DNA from: Apostichopus japonicus
Taxonomy: Eukaryota > Echinodermata > Holothuroidea > Aspidochirotida > Stichopodidae
NCBI RefSeq assembly: GCF_037975245.1
Contig: NC_092570.1
Span: 19,849,418 to 19,913,417, forward strand
Direction of reading: 5' to 3'
Length of the DNA stretch: 64,000 nt
Under the pieces are notes generated by a model that made no database searches, had not been told where the DNA came from, and saw only the letters and a program-made list of their open reading frames with translations. The position numbers and the translations under genes are program-made. Positions 23,201 to 36,342 of this stretch are shown here, one piece after another; position 1 is the stretch's first letter, and each line of letters begins with the position of its first letter.

Positions 23201-24996
23201 GTAGACTATAGTGTTGGAAAACCTTGTTCAATTTCCTGCAAACACACTAAAAACAACTGAGGATTTCCAGCCGGTGTTTGCGCAGCGAACATGCCGAGCA
23301 CGTGTAGCGTGCGAGCATAATGGCGAGGGGTCCAGGGGGCCTGCCTTAGGGCCCCGTGGGGTCAAGGGGTGAAACCCTGGGAAATTTTGGAAATTTTGCG
23401 TGTCTGGCGAAAAAAAAATTCGCAGTTGAAGATGCAAAATAATGACAAATTTTGGAATTTAAATTGTCACGATGAAAATTTTAAAATGACAAGTCGGAGT
23501 AGCAATATTATGTTATCAAATGAAAAGTGATTTAAAATGTCTTACAATCTTTAAAAAGTTTAACTTACAAAACTTCTGATATTATGAAACACACAACATT
23601 CGGCAAAGCCCCGTTTCTAGACTGCCAAACAATGAATACACGTACATCAGTTTACAACTGCAGTGTTTAACCCTACTTAAATACTACGGTAGGCTACATG
23701 TGCTGCGAATTTTCCCAGGTACCTTCCCAAACAACTGTGAGCTCATCCCCTGTCTAACACCTGTTTGTTAACATTTTTTGGCACGTTTCCAAGAAACGTT
23801 ACATGGAGTAAACTGTTTTGGCTCCATTCTAGAATTAATTAGGTCAGTCAGTAAAGGATCAGTAAAGTTATGCGAAATATTATCTTAGACTTCCATGGAA
23901 AGTAGGTAAAATATCCCCGTAACATTTAGGTAAGTAAAACACACCTCAAGCGAACTGACTCCTCTGCATGAACAAAACAATCTATTCCCCATGATACACG
24001 AGGCACAGTCCATAATATACAAGCATAGCACGATATCAAGGCCCCTATACGTAGCTATGGCCATCTTTATGAAAGTAACCCTTGTAATCACATGTTTTAG
24101 GCCACTTGGCATGATTCACTAAATGCTAAATATTGTTTCCATGTTCTTGTAGAAACATCAACTTCGCAAAATGCAATTAGTTGTGTTTTTGTAGTTACGT
24201 GTGATACGTAACTGACGAGGTGGTTAGGCTATTTGCTATACACTTAACTATAGTAGGATATTATTTTTGGAAATTCTAGAAAATACTTTCTTTTTCCCCC
24301 GTAGAACACCAGATATGAGATATGGTCTTACGGTTTATTCATAAATGTGTGTACTAGAGCCTTGTTTACATGACATTAGTTGCATTTAGCACGATATGCC
24401 AGATTCGCGTGAATTTTTCGAAGTTTTGCTCGATCTTTCGTAAAATTTGAAAGGTGTACCAACTTACTTTTCGTACACAATTGGTAATTTCTCTATTGAT
24501 TTTCAGTTTTTTTCTCTATACAGTGAAGTGAATACGTTGTGCATTGAGTATAAACTTAACGCGAATGCAAGAAAACGATGCAGGGATTTCCAGCAGACAA
24601 ATGTTTTCTTTGCGGGATTACTGAGTCAGTTGAGGGAATCCCGCACATTAGAGGGAACGCTGAACTGAAGTCAAATTCATACGAAAGAAAACGTTTACTA
24701 ACTAACATACGATATAAATTTAAATAACGTGGAATGGCAATATTGTTCAAAACATTTCCTGTCAGGCTGATTTATTACAGCAACCTTCCCGCGCTGGGCC
24801 GTAGGTGTCCGTGTGACCCGTATACCCTGAAGTATACGAAACTAGCCATTGACACTGCCCTTGTGAGTGGGTTTTACAACCTGCGTCCTGGGTTACCTGC
24901 CTTCTTGCCTCAGTACACAAAACACTTTATATGATTATTCCCCTCATCTCACCTCTCTCCAAAGAAAATAAAATATCTTGGGTCTATTTTCCTCAC
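20217..24996 (-). other. DGK intron, part following exon 1
   Basis: From the exon 1 donor (GTGAGG at 24996) towards the 203-bp array. Visible items: a GTAAAATAATGT-rich degenerate repeat at ~20760-20970; short duplications at 20690-20740 and 22435-22505; a GC-rich repeat piece at 23275-23405; and a hairpin GCCTGTCACTAGTCAGGC at ~22895. Small open frames (21167-21364, 22573-22851, 24447-24668) have no domain. Confidence 0.6.
23275..23405. repeat. GC-rich interspersed repeat fragment
   Basis: An island far more GC-rich than its surroundings: GTGTAGCGTGCGAGCATAAT, then GGCGAGGGGTCCAGGGGGCC, a GGGCCCCGTGGGG block, and GAAACCCTGGGAAATTTT. GCGAGCG...GGGGTCCGGGGG...GGGAAATTTT blocks are common as dispersed repeats in marine invertebrate genomes. 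A related but weaker piece is at 29930-29995. The class is unknown to me. Confidence 0.5.
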
Positions 24997-25044
24997 CTGA
25001 AATGAACTTGTTTGTTTCATGAGGTAACCTTCTTTGATGCATGT
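24997..25044 (-). CDS. DGKD/DGKH: Diacylglycerol kinase delta/eta-type, PH-domain exon 1 of those seen here
   Basis: Internal exon of 48 nt (16 codons, phase 0). The acceptor is CTTTTCAG|ACA and the donor CAG|GTGAGG. The peptide TCIKEGYLMKQTSSFQ is the first PH strand (KEGYL-KQ-SSFQ), and the next exon continues RWRRRYF, as in DGK eta. An acceptor precedes it, so it is not the first exon. The N-terminal exon(s), which in vertebrates carry a low-complexity start and a basic phosphorylatable stretch, must lie upstream; I could not find them between 25045 and 64000. A 61-bp tandem array starts about 113 bp upstream of the acceptor. Confidence 0.92.
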
Positions 25045-25156
25045 CTGAAAAGAAAGGAGACAAGAAAGTGAAAGATAAATAAATTGGTAAAATTCATTCA
25101 TTTTTTGTAATAAAGTTTGAATGGTAGCGAGAGCAGGGGCATAGACTGCTGGAAAG
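25045..25156 (-). promoter_or_regulatory. 3' splice region of the intron upstream of DGK exon 1
   Basis: Upstream of exon 1 the minus strand reads CTCCTTTCTTTTCAG, a good polypyrimidine tract and acceptor. This shows 24997-25044 is an internal exon. Immediately beyond lies the 61-bp array. Confidence 0.7.
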
Positions 25157-25870
25157 TTTGCTGATAACTAGGTATAAAATGTAATGCTATGTCAGTGACA
25201 GTTACCAACTGTCTGAGACTGCTGATAACTAGGTATAAAATGTAATGCTATGTCAGTAACAGTTACCAACTGTCTGAGACTGCTGATAACTAGGTATAAA
25301 ATGTAATGCTATGTCAGTAACAGTTACCAACTGTCTGAGACTGCTGATAACTAGGTATAAAATGTAATGCTATGTCAGTAACAGTTACCAACTGTCTGAG
25401 ACTGCTGATAACTAGGTATAAAATGTAATGCTATGTCAGTAACAGTTACCAACTGTGTGAAAATGTAATGCTATGTCAGTAACAGTTACCAACTGTCTGA
25501 GACTGCTGATAACTAGGTATAAAATGTAATGCTATGTCAGTAACAGTTACCAACTGTCTGAGACTGCTGATAACTAGGTATAAAATGTAATGCTATGTCA
25601 GTAACAGTTACCAACTGTCTGAGACTGCTGATAACTAGGTATAAAATGTAATGCTATGTCAGTGACAGTTACCAACTGTCTGAGACTGCTGATAACTACT
25701 GTAGGTATAAAATGTAATGCTATGTCAGTAACAGTTACCAACTGTCTGAGACTGCTGATAACTAGGTATAAAATGTAATGCTATGTCAGTAACAGTTACC
25801 AACTGTCTGAGACTGCTGATAACTAGGTATAAAATGTAATGCTATGTCAGTAAAAGTTACCAACTGTCTG
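25157..25870. repeat. 61-bp tandem repeat, ~12 copies, next to DGK exon 1
   Basis: The unit is ACTGCTGATAACTAGGTATA, AAATGTAATGCTATGTCAGT, AACAGTTACCAACTGTCTGA, G. Copies are near-perfect; one near 25440-25460 is truncated and one near 25700 has a small insertion. On the DGK strand each unit includes TTACTGACAT and ATACCTAG, resembling a branch point and an AG acceptor, about 113 bp upstream of the real acceptor. Function is not shown. Confidence 0.93.
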
Positions 25871-28800
25871 AATTTGCTCCAGACATGTGTCGGTTGTGCA
25901 AGAATCTCAGAGTGTCATAGTTTGTAAAGTTTGAAAAGTGAAGTACTGTAAGGTCTTGAAATTATTGGAATACTTGAGACATCAGAAGTAAAATTATGAG
26001 AATGTTTTATTTACCTGTGGAATACATCTACTCGGGGGGGGGTGGGGGATGAGAGGAAATGTAACTTTTCTCGAAACTTCTACTGAGAGAATAACTGTAT
26101 TCTCCTACTAATCATGATCAGGATTAGAGACGGACGAAAGAAAAGCTTCAAGTGAATAGCCAGATATCAAAATCGAAAACATTTTATTTTCTGACTATTT
26201 ATCATTTCCAAACTCCTTTTTCTCTCCTTAATACTAAACTCAGTGGAAACAGTAACTTACTAAACATACAGTGACTACACATCATGTGACTAATACTCTT
26301 AATTAGATACGGCTAAAACTGTGCACTTAGTGCCATGCAAGAGTATATATGTCTTTGCTGACTTTAATATTGAGACTCATCAAGAAAGAATTTATCTAGA
26401 GAGAGAGAAAAAACTAAATCCTTAGATTGTGATTGTATATATCAAGGGCAGCTGCCATGTGCAGCCCTTCTGCCTGCTCCAGTTATGGCAGTCATTTCTC
26501 TGCGGTTTCTACAGTTATCTGATTAGCCTATTTGAAAATCTACACGATGTCGTATCAAGTATACCTTTTATAACCTTGGCCATATCGCAGAGACGACAGA
26601 TGCAATCTTTACGAACGTACACACTGCAGCGATGGCGTCTTCTGTGCCTCAAATAACAGCCGACAGCCAACATTATTAAGGAGAAGGGAGTAACGTTGCT
26701 CAGACCGAGCTAAGCTGAAAGATATATATCCAGGCCTGCCGCAGACCAATAGCCAATTTTAATATATACCTCATGCCGGGAAATTGGCGGTATCTGTCAA
26801 CTGTTAGAAACCCGAGACAAATATTACAGGGGCTTCTATCAATAATCTATCAGTCAGCAGCCCAATAAAATAAAAAAAAATTGGCGAGTATCAACTTGGA
26901 CTTGTCAACACAACTTGCTGTAACAGCTTGTGGAATCTTCTAGCAGACAGTTCGAGAGGATCTAGTTAAAGTGACTTAATTTGTATAAGCTTGGTTTTGC
27001 ATTGGGGCCTTTTTTGGGACCATTCTTTAATCAGCTGTGGAATTAATACTGGCATCAGGTGGTTAATTTTCTGCTTTGAGAATAAAATTGGCAGCCGTGT
27101 ATATATATACGGAGGCTTTCGACGCGACGGACACTTGTGAGCTCTTGCTACTGAAGATGAATCACACTGTACATAATTCAGACATCTTTAATCTGCAACT
27201 TCAATGATATTGAATTTTTAGCTGCTAAAAAAAATTGTGGACTGTCTGGAATGCAACGCATATTCAATTGTAGCTATAAATAGTCAAGGTTATGTCCAAT
27301 TATATTCAGGGGAAGTCATTTTATTTCTGTACAGCTTATAGTGGAAAAACATGTCAGTTGGATGAGGGGGGGGGGGTGTGGGGATTGGACTTTAAAAGAA
27401 AAAGTATAATTGCATGGCGAAGTTCTGCCAAAGGTCAAGCACTAGATTGACAGGGATATTGTGCAGGAAGTACAGTACAGTAGGTACCTGGACTGATAAC
27501 TTAATATGAGATAATGAGACAAAGCATTATTAGTCACTGGTTTAATGACAGTAATGGGACAATCAGCTTAGGGTGGGGAAAGTGATTGGCAACATTGTTA
27601 GGGGCAAGGCAATGAATGATTTAAACCAGGGATATTAACAAAATTTATTGGTTCAAGAAGCCTGCCACTGCATTGATGACAGTATGGTGGGCACAGAGTC
27701 ATTATTTGCAGGACTGAGGCAGTGTACTGTAATTAAGGGGGGCTTGGAGTCAGGTATTAGATACAGTAATATGGAGACTGACCTTTAAAGACTGACCTTT
27801 AAACTTTTCTAGCAAATTATGGTTGCCAATTGTGTTTTGAATTTTGTGTTATGGTGCAATAGTCTGGTTTCTTAATGTATGACAATGACACATCAAATTT
27901 AATTTGATGCATGCTGTAGATAGTCAAAACAATGCAACTCTGCACCACCCATAATTATATCGAGAAATGCCCTTTAATCATCTTAAGTTCATAGATACAA
28001 ATGACTGGAGTATATACGGTCTAACACACAGTTCATCAGATGGATCCCAAAACTCAATAATTTACAGAAAATAAAAAAAAACAAGGTTTTTGGCCTCAAA
28101 GTAACAGGTTTTACTATTCATTAAAATCTGTCAAGGACAGAAGGTGTTTAAACATTATCCAATGGTGTTCTGTCATTTAGGAGAAGTTGATGGAACGTGT
28201 TCCGGTTAAATTGTGAGCTATTAGAATTTATAAAACAGTGGAGTAACGTTTAAACATAAGACATTGAGGCCTGCCTACGTATGAGGGGTTGGACATCGTC
28301 ATCACTGGCTACTGCACAGAGTAGGCGGGCTCATATTTTAAACTTAGTTGAATATCTTGAAAACCAGAAAAGCTGGACACATATTAAAGGAGCACTTTAA
28401 AATATTTTGCTTTTATCTTGGAATATTCTCAAATTCCTCTATTAAAGACTTTACATGTATGATGGCTGTTGTACAGAAGCAGCGTGTAAATATCTCTGTC
28501 ATGCAATTACTATACGTCTCCTATCGGTGCCAAATGTAATCTTCGTTCAGTTCGTCGGACTACCAGACATAATCAACAGCAAAAATGTTTCAAAAGTGTC
28601 TTTCCCGTACCTATAAATTTCGTCCACATATATTTATTTTTTGGAAAAGCCACAACATTATGTGCTTTATATCCATTCAGTCCAGTTTAACACAGTGACT
28701 TTAAAGACTTTGTCAAGTACAAATGGTATTGAATGCTATCCATGGTTGCTGTTATATGGTTTATATGAACTTAAATATGAAAAAGGAAGATTTTTGGTTC

Positions 28801-29639
28801 ATGCATTTAAATAAAAAAAAATAATTTTAAATGAGTCATAATTTTAAACAACTAAGTCTGCTCTGCAGGAGCTGCCATTACTCATAAATCATATCTATGC
28901 ACAAATATGTACATGTACATTATTGAGCAGATTCTGACATTGTCACGTATTCTCTCCATCTACAGGTATAACTGGCCGATGATTTATGCTTGAACTCATC
29001 GAGTCTGTGTCAAAAATCACTACAAATCATTAATAAAACTTTTAGCAATTTAAGTGTTAACTTGGATATATTTTGAATTTTGGCTACACTCATATAGAGC
29101 CAATGAGCTCACACGAGAGCCATTTTACAGAGCTCTGGTATAATTGAATTAAGTCTATTAAACCAGACATGATCATTTGCCAACCTTGGTAAAATACTTC
29201 TCAATCCCTGCAGAGCAGGTTACTGTCAAGGTGGTTAGACTTACAGTACACTATATATTTATAAGTTAACATAAATACATAAAGCATGCATTAAAAACAA
29301 CTAATGTTTTGCACAAGTGGTACCTGTACAAAAGAATAGACAGAAATGACAGGAAATCTAATGAAACACTTAATGTCCAAAAATCTGCAAAATTTAACAT
29401 GATACTTATCAGTGCTTGATGCAGGTGATGTTATCTTGAATATAGGTCCTGACTGGCTTCAGAAACTTCACCATAAACTTTTAAACCAACAAGATTCCAA
29501 TGGATGTAAATCACACAAGAAAAACAGTTTTAAGCCTTGAGGATGGTAAATTTGGAAGGAAGAGGTACTGTAGTAGGTGTTATGTGGGGGGGGGGGGAGC
29601 AGTGCTAAAATGTTACCAACTGTTGTAGTCTAGGTAGAT

Positions 29640-29695
29640 TAAGTGCATAAGTAGAATGGAGACAGGTAAGAGAGGAGTCAAGTAACTTGAGTCAG
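29640..29695 (+). repeat. Dispersed AGACAGGTAAG family copy, variant subfamily
   Basis: GGAGACAGGTAAGAGAGGAG followed by TCAAGTAACTTGAG. The upstream words GCAGTGCTAAAATGTTACCAA and GTCTAGGTAGATT are shared with the copy at 52385-52480, so these two form a subfamily. Confidence 0.6.
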
Positions 29696-30052
29696 CAGCT
29701 TTCTGTATCTCAATGCTACATTTCTTTTCAAAGCAAATTTAGATGCTTACATGATTCATTAATTGATCTGTCTCAGACTGTTTGACTTTAGATGCAGACA
29801 GGGATCGCCTTGATCTAAGGTAGGAACCGCTTTACATCAGGGCATTAAAAAATTTTTATGGGGGGTGCATTATGTTCACAGGTGAGCTCAAGAATATTGG
29901 AGTGAGGAGCGGATTTGTGCGGTAGTTAATCCAAGCCCTGGGGGAGGGGTCTGAGGGCTAGGGGTGTATCCCTTGCCTTTGGAAAATCTCTGAAAATGAA
30001 GTATGCTCAGATGGCAAATGGTGCTATCTTTTTCCCATTCTGGAGCTAACTT

Positions 30053-30316
30053 CTATGCCAAGTATACACCCATACATTTGGTAAATTCTGTTACAATAAT
30101 CATCAAGAATACAGTAGTGCCGGCCAGACATGTTTAAAGTACTGTTTGTGCTGGGCAGAATTCAGAACTGCCGGGCGTGAGCACATCCATTATCTTGCAA
30201 CAAATAAGACAGCGAAGGGAGAACCGTCCAAATATGGAAGACGTCGCAAGTCCGAGGAAGATCCAGTCGGCTTACTCGCCCTAAGTAAATATATGTCAGA
30301 TGAATTCAGAATTTGA
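30053..30316 (+). other. CpG-bearing open stretch, possible exon or transposon fragment
   Basis: Open from a stop near 30050 to TGA at 30316, about 88 codons without a good start. The right part reads KGEPSKYGRRRKSEEDPVGL followed by LALSKYMSDEFR, and an earlier part reads CLKYCLCWAEFRTAGREHIH. Unlike its surroundings it is rich in CpG and in charged codons. I see no convincing splice sites (CCTAA|GTAAAT is the best donor), and the minus strand is also open across its right half. I do not recognise it; a transposon or pseudogene fragment is likelier than a host exon. Confidence 0.3.
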
Positions 30317-32395
30317 TTACAATTAGAAAGTGTACCTATCATCTTCTCCTTTGTTTTATTTTTCAGTATTATTTACTTCTTCTTGAAGCCTCCGATTTCA
30401 TTTTGTTTTAGCAGGCAGGCTTACAATTATGAGACAGCTATAAAGTTCTATTTAAGTCCTAGAACATTTTGATTGAAGCTTTAATTACATATATCTGCAG
30501 TAACAGTGCTGTAAATAACAACAAATAGTTCACAACCCAATTACCAAAGAGTGTTTTGTACATATTCCCCAGCTGCCATTTCAAGCTTTCAGACAACATA
30601 AATTGAGCTTTCTCATAACGAATATCACTCTCCACGCATTGCATGTCAGCAGAAATGAGCCATTAAGTCCCTGAGTAATATTGCAAGCCATAATAATCAT
30701 AGCAATTCTCATCAATTATACCAGACTGTTTTACTGCCTAAGCTTTAATCATTGAAAACTGACAGGGTAAAAGGCAACTTGGAACATGTAGTTGCTACGG
30801 TAACCAGCAAATATAAACTCACATGGACTCATGATGTTCGCAGTTTAAATTTTAAAGAAAAAAAATTGTCAGAGAAATTGACGATTAAAACCAGTCTTAC
30901 GTTTATATGATCAATCTGATGACACAGCTGATAGGATCTTTGCAAACCGAACATAAACAATTACATGGGTTCATGTTGCCAACATACACCAGCAAATAAT
31001 TATGATGTTTCCTGTCAATTATAACAGACTAATAATCAAAACTAGAACCAAAGGCTTCTGGCGTCATGCAGTTAGACCGCCAGTTTCTGATACTTTTTAA
31101 TATTCTTTACCAAACTTGCCAAGTATTTAATTAATACAATCCAAGCAAGATCACAGTTTTTATGGAATATACCCCTCTAGAAATGCTCAACGAATCAATA
31201 TTAACTGAATTCATTAGTCGGAAAGAGATTCTGCTTGATAAGTAAGTGCATTTTATCACTGTCACCTAGATGATTTTTCGTAGTGCTATGTCACATGCCA
31301 AAAGCAAAAAAAAACCAAAATATTCAAAATTTTGTGCTTTTACTTTTTTTTTTTTTTAATTAAAACTTGATCAATTGCAGAACAGCTTCATAAACAACTT
31401 TTGACTTACACATCCCCTGCAACAAATAGTGCCACAAACTGAACAATTTCAATACAAATGGCTGCTATAGGGGAGCTGGTGGGGAAGGGGGTGGTGGGTA
31501 AGGGAGGGAAGGCAGTAGAGGATGGAAGAAGGGAGGGAGGGGCTAAAGCATGGTCTGATCTTCTGTAGTGTAGTACTGTTGGATGACAGATAATGGATGA
31601 AATTCAAACAGACATGTACATGTATGTTCTACAACTTATAGTGTTATATTACTTAATATCCAACATAAATTAATGTAAGATGTGATGTACAGTATAGTGT
31701 TGAAATTATAGGAAGACTTAGAAATATCACGATGGAAAAACAACAAAATGTTTGGAATTATAAGAGTTTTTTAAGACATCTCAGAAGGTAGAATAAGAAA
31801 GAAGCAATACTGAATAAAAATTGTAAGTCATCAAGTGAAGGTGATGTAGAAATTTGGTTTATAAATATATATACCAGCTGTAAGTGGCTCTATACACAGC
31901 AAGATCAGAGTGGTGCAATTGTTACGAGAGGACAGGTATGAAGATTGAGTGAAGTAACTCTTATTTAAGCAAGATTAACATAACAGGCTCAATGGGCAGG
32001 GGAGGGGGGGTCAATGTTCAAATGTGTGCAACTTGTGAAAAATGCAGTTCGTGTTCATATATAATAATTTCAAAATTATCCCTGTGGATTCCACTGCGAA
32101 ATTTCCTTGATACAATTATGAAAAGTACATTGACTGTTTTCATGTAACATGAAATGAGCAAATGAATGCTTTTTAAGAAAATTTACAAAATTGGCACAAA
32201 TACCAAACAACTTGATCAACTCTAAAGTACCCACTCCATCATGAAATGAGCAAATGCATCATAAGGCAATCATTGTGACAGGCAGGCATGTTTCATGGAA
32301 TTTCTCTATAGTAAATGTACGACAAGACCATACCCAAGTATCAAATCTGGATGCATGGAAGTGAAGACAGCAGGCCAATACTGTACACTACTGTC

Positions 32396-32970
32396 TGTGA
32401 TGCAATGACTGTAAATTCATATGAAAGATCATTTACATAACAAAATAAGAAAAATGTCAAATAAAAGAGAGAGCTTTTGTATTAAATGCTTAATCATGCC
32501 TCAATCAACAATACAGGTTCTCAACTTCTCACCAGCAGTTTTTTCCAGGAATGCAATATTCTATGACGAACCTAACATTACAATCTTTTTGCTTTTTAAC
32601 CACAACCACAACCAAATATCAAATCATAATGCATTGAAGTTTAAGAAAAGCAAGTCGAAAGTGACATATCCTGTACAGAACCTGTGATGCATTGTGACTG
32701 CAAGTTAACATGATAGATCATTTTACAGAATAATACAAAAAGGAGAGAGAGGATATTTGTATAAAATGCTTAATCATGCTGCTTCCATCTCGATCGACTT
32801 CGCACCAGCAATTTCTCCCTAGAAAGCAGCCTTCTATAAAGAAACTAAAAATGACAATCTTTTTGCTTATTAATGGGATTGATTCTGCGATTAATCAGAT
32901 ATGAATCCACTAAGAAAAATCACCATTGGCAACCTGCCAGATCGGGAGATGTTGATCGTGTTTTATGCTT
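32396..32970. repeat. Diverged ~290-bp tandem duplication
   Basis: 32396-32690 and 32686-32970 share ordered blocks: GATGCAATGACTGTAAATTC versus GATGCATTGTGACTGCAAGT, GATCATTTACATAA versus GATCATTTTACAGAATAA, AAATGCTTAATCATGC in both, then CACCAGCAGTTT versus CACCAGCAATTT and ACAATCTTTTTGCTT in both. The copies are well diverged, so this is an old duplication. The open frame at 32421-32687 falls within it. Confidence 0.7.
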
Positions 32971-35904
32971 TAATTAGGTGATTCTTTGTTTGTTTTTTGT
33001 ATTTGCCTTTTCTCTATTTTTGCATTACAACAAAGTGCCTCTGAGAAACATTAACCGAATAGCTCCCTCTATTCATTGGAAGTCCACACATTACAGTACT
33101 GTATGTCACGTGGGTTACTGTACCCCATTGCACTGCATGATCAACACAAGTTTTTTTTTTTTAAATTTTTCGCAGAGCCTTGTGGTCCAAATTGACCACA
33201 GAGATCCGGCACCAGAAGTTATATTTAGTTAATTATTGTACAGCTCTGAAGTCCACCAAACCACACCAGAAACAATGACATTTGACATTTATAAACATCA
33301 AATATTTTACAGAACAAAAAAATCTATCGCATTACCTTACTGTGCCTTAATTAACCTACAGTAGCAGAAAATAATCTTATTTGCTGTATGTATTGGGATA
33401 TTAAACAGTTTATCTCTGGCATCCTGATTAAAGAAAGGCTTTATGGGTAACATTTACAAGCCACATAGGGTACTGCATGGTAGGTCCTTTTATACAGATG
33501 CAGTACAGATGAAAGAGGGGTGCAGAACAGGATCTACAGCAATGAATTTTTGTGTTCAAATTTTGCATAGTAGATCAAGGGGCTGAACTTAAGGCTCTTA
33601 AAAAATGCTATGTTTCTTTGCACAAAAACTGCTAGATACTTTTTGGACTTGAATAGCAATTTGCCCAATTTTTGCATAGCATTTTGCTATGCGATACTGG
33701 ATAAATTATTCCCTGGGATACAGTACTTATCCAAATAATATGTGAATCGTACATTATCATGATCTGAGGGTTACCTTTTTACGGATTGGTTCGTAAATTT
33801 TCCCAGAAAATCACAAAGTAACAGCCATGCAACGTACGCAAACTAAAGCCTCTGATGAACAAATCCGGGTTATGTATGGCTGGTATTTAAGTTTTCTTCT
33901 CCATCTCTGTAGCTGAATTATTAAACTTGAAATCTAGCATTTTCCTCTTGAGAAAGATCACTTTTTGAGGTGTATATTGCATGCAGTGAACATAATGAAC
34001 ATAAAAGTAAATGTAACTTATAGGTTCCAGCACAGAGGGAGCTGTGTTGTTGGCTTTCAACTTCATTAAGGAATGTGCAGACACTTTAATACAGTAATAG
34101 CAAAACTTTCTGTATACAGTGTTAACAGTGGCTGAGGGACTTAAATAATCATATTACGTACACAATGATGCAGGATTTATATCAGGTTTCAAATCTTAAT
34201 GTCCAGGCAGGTCATTGCAAAATGAAAACAAAAAAAACCCCACATAAATATATCATGGCAACTTTAGCCATATTTCTAAAGTTTAAATAGAACTTCTATT
34301 AAACATCTTTCAACTTGTTGGAAATCTAGTCAGAGCTGGCACCTTGTATTTTTTCATCTTCCAAGTGCTGACTAAACATTAACTTACGTAATGTGTCAGC
34401 AATACTGCACAACACTCAAAGCACTCCATATTCACCCCAGGAAAGAAAATACCAGTCTGTTATCATAATAATAAATTCGTTAGGATTGTGCTGCACTTTA
34501 GAGGCCAGTACAAAGTCGATTTGAATTCTAGCAGAAATGTCAAACTCCTAAAATTATGATATCAACAAATATCTTTTAATTATGATATCAACAACAACTA
34601 TCTTTTAAAGTGTTAGGTGGCACTTTCTTGAGACTGAGAATTTTTGAAGTATAGTTTAGCTGATGTATCCTAGCAACTGGTTGATAACAAACATAAAAAT
34701 GCTACAAATAAGACTGAGGGTTGACATTTGAAAATGTGAGAAATTCACATCAAGAGATATTAAATTTCATTAACAAAAAAAAGAGAGACTGCAATGTTTG
34801 GAACTTTTCACAGAGTGGTTGTAAAATTGCACAAAATATGATGGCGATGTAACCTTTATGAATAATGAATAGTTAATTTTTTTGCTCTCAGTTGATTAAA
34901 GCAGTACCGAGGTCTACACTGTGGATTGACATTTTCTGTATCATATATATGCAAATATCCTATCAATTTGGGACACATCTTTGACAGAAAATTTATTGCT
35001 AACAATACATGGGTGAGTAGAGATGTCTTACAAACTTCAGTTCTTAAATTACCAAGGCGGGGGAGGTGAAGCTGTGGGACGAAAAATAAAGAAGAAAAAA
35101 AACAGTCAGGTGATTTGTATGGAACAGAGAGAGATGGGATATGTCATAGCTGTATGATGCTAAATTCTCTAAATTTAAAGAATGACCAAAAGGTTCAAAA
35201 AATTGATTTTGATGGTGGCTTTATACAATCCACTGCAATGATGATTGATGAAGGTGGTAACAGGCTGGTCTCACACATAAATATCTATAGACTTGTAGTA
35301 CATCAGCTCCCCTCAGAATTAAGATAAAACTCAACAAAAAACCAAAAAACATACAGTAAGACTAACCTTACAGAAAAACTATGTAGCTTGCAAGATAATT
35401 GCGCATGCTCCCAACTAGCTTGCAAGATAATTGCAGCAGGTTGCGCACGCTTACTGTATTCGCTTGCCTAAGTTTGCGTCGTGCCTGTCTGGATACTATA
35501 TTCTAAACATTTGAGAAAGCACTGTATATATAATAGTGTAGAATGTCATTCATGGACACTCCAAGCATAGGTGAGAGAACATCTGTTGGTTGAGTTGTTG
35601 GAATTTATGACACCCTGCAGGAGCAAAGTTTATAAATGTCATCGCTTTACATGGACGAATAACCCTGAGTTCCCTGCATGAAGTCTCTCTGAAGAATAAT
35701 ATCTCAATTAACACATCCAAACTGACATAAATACAGATCAATGTCCAGCTCTGCTAATATTGCAACTTTTCATAATATTAGTATATTTATTTTACTCATC
35801 CACTGCTCTGAGTTTTCCATGGTTACAGCTTTAGCTGACCAATATTCATGCAGCTTGTATGTGCAGTAAAATGACCGTGTGTAACTTCCCAAAATGCAGC
35901 AAAT

Positions 35905-36342
35905 GTGTTGAACCTGCAGCCAGCACATCTCGGAACTTTATCACTATCAATTGGTTTACCAAGTTTCGATGCTTTGACATTGGCTAATTTGAACTCAATT
36001 TTCCAACTCCAGATGGAGGGAAAAGCAAAGAGGAAAGGAAGCCACCATCCCCCTCAAGATATTAAATTGCCTATATCACTCCATGAGCCGATTGAAACAG
36101 AATACTTGTACTTGAAACTTAAGGAGTTACATCGGAGAATGCATGAGACCAATTTCTTTCAGTCAAGTAAAGCTACAACACTGCTGCTGCCTTTGAAGAG
36201 AGGCGGCCATGACGTCAATCCAATTCTCATCACCTCTCGCTTCAACGGAGCACTTCATTTGGCTAAAGATCACAGAAAACAAAGATGCGAACTTTGGAGT
36301 GCAAATACCTTAGAAGCTGGTAAAATTTCAGTAATAATTTAA
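35905..36342 (+). CDS. Unrecognised 145-codon open reading frame
   Basis: This is the longest open frame in the window. It starts MLNLQPAHLGTLSLSIGLPS, includes a basic patch MEGKAKRKGSHHPPQDIKLP, a charged stretch YLYLKLKELHRRMHETNFFQ, and ends WSANTLEAGKISVII. I see no signal peptide, membrane segment or known motif. It is opposite in strand to DGK and would lie in a DGK intron or 5' flank. LEAGKISVII could equally be read past a donor at GCTG|GTAAAA near 36318, so it might be an exon. No neighbour supports it. Chance, an old retroposed fragment and a lineage-specific gene are all possible. Confidence 0.25.
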   Translation: MLNLQPAHLGTLSLSIGLPSFDALTLANLNSIFQLQMEGKAKRKGSHHPPQDIKLPISLHEPIETEYLYLKLKELHRRMHETNFFQSSKATTLLLPLKRGGHDVNPILITSRFNGALHLAKDHRKQRCELWSANTLEAGKISVII

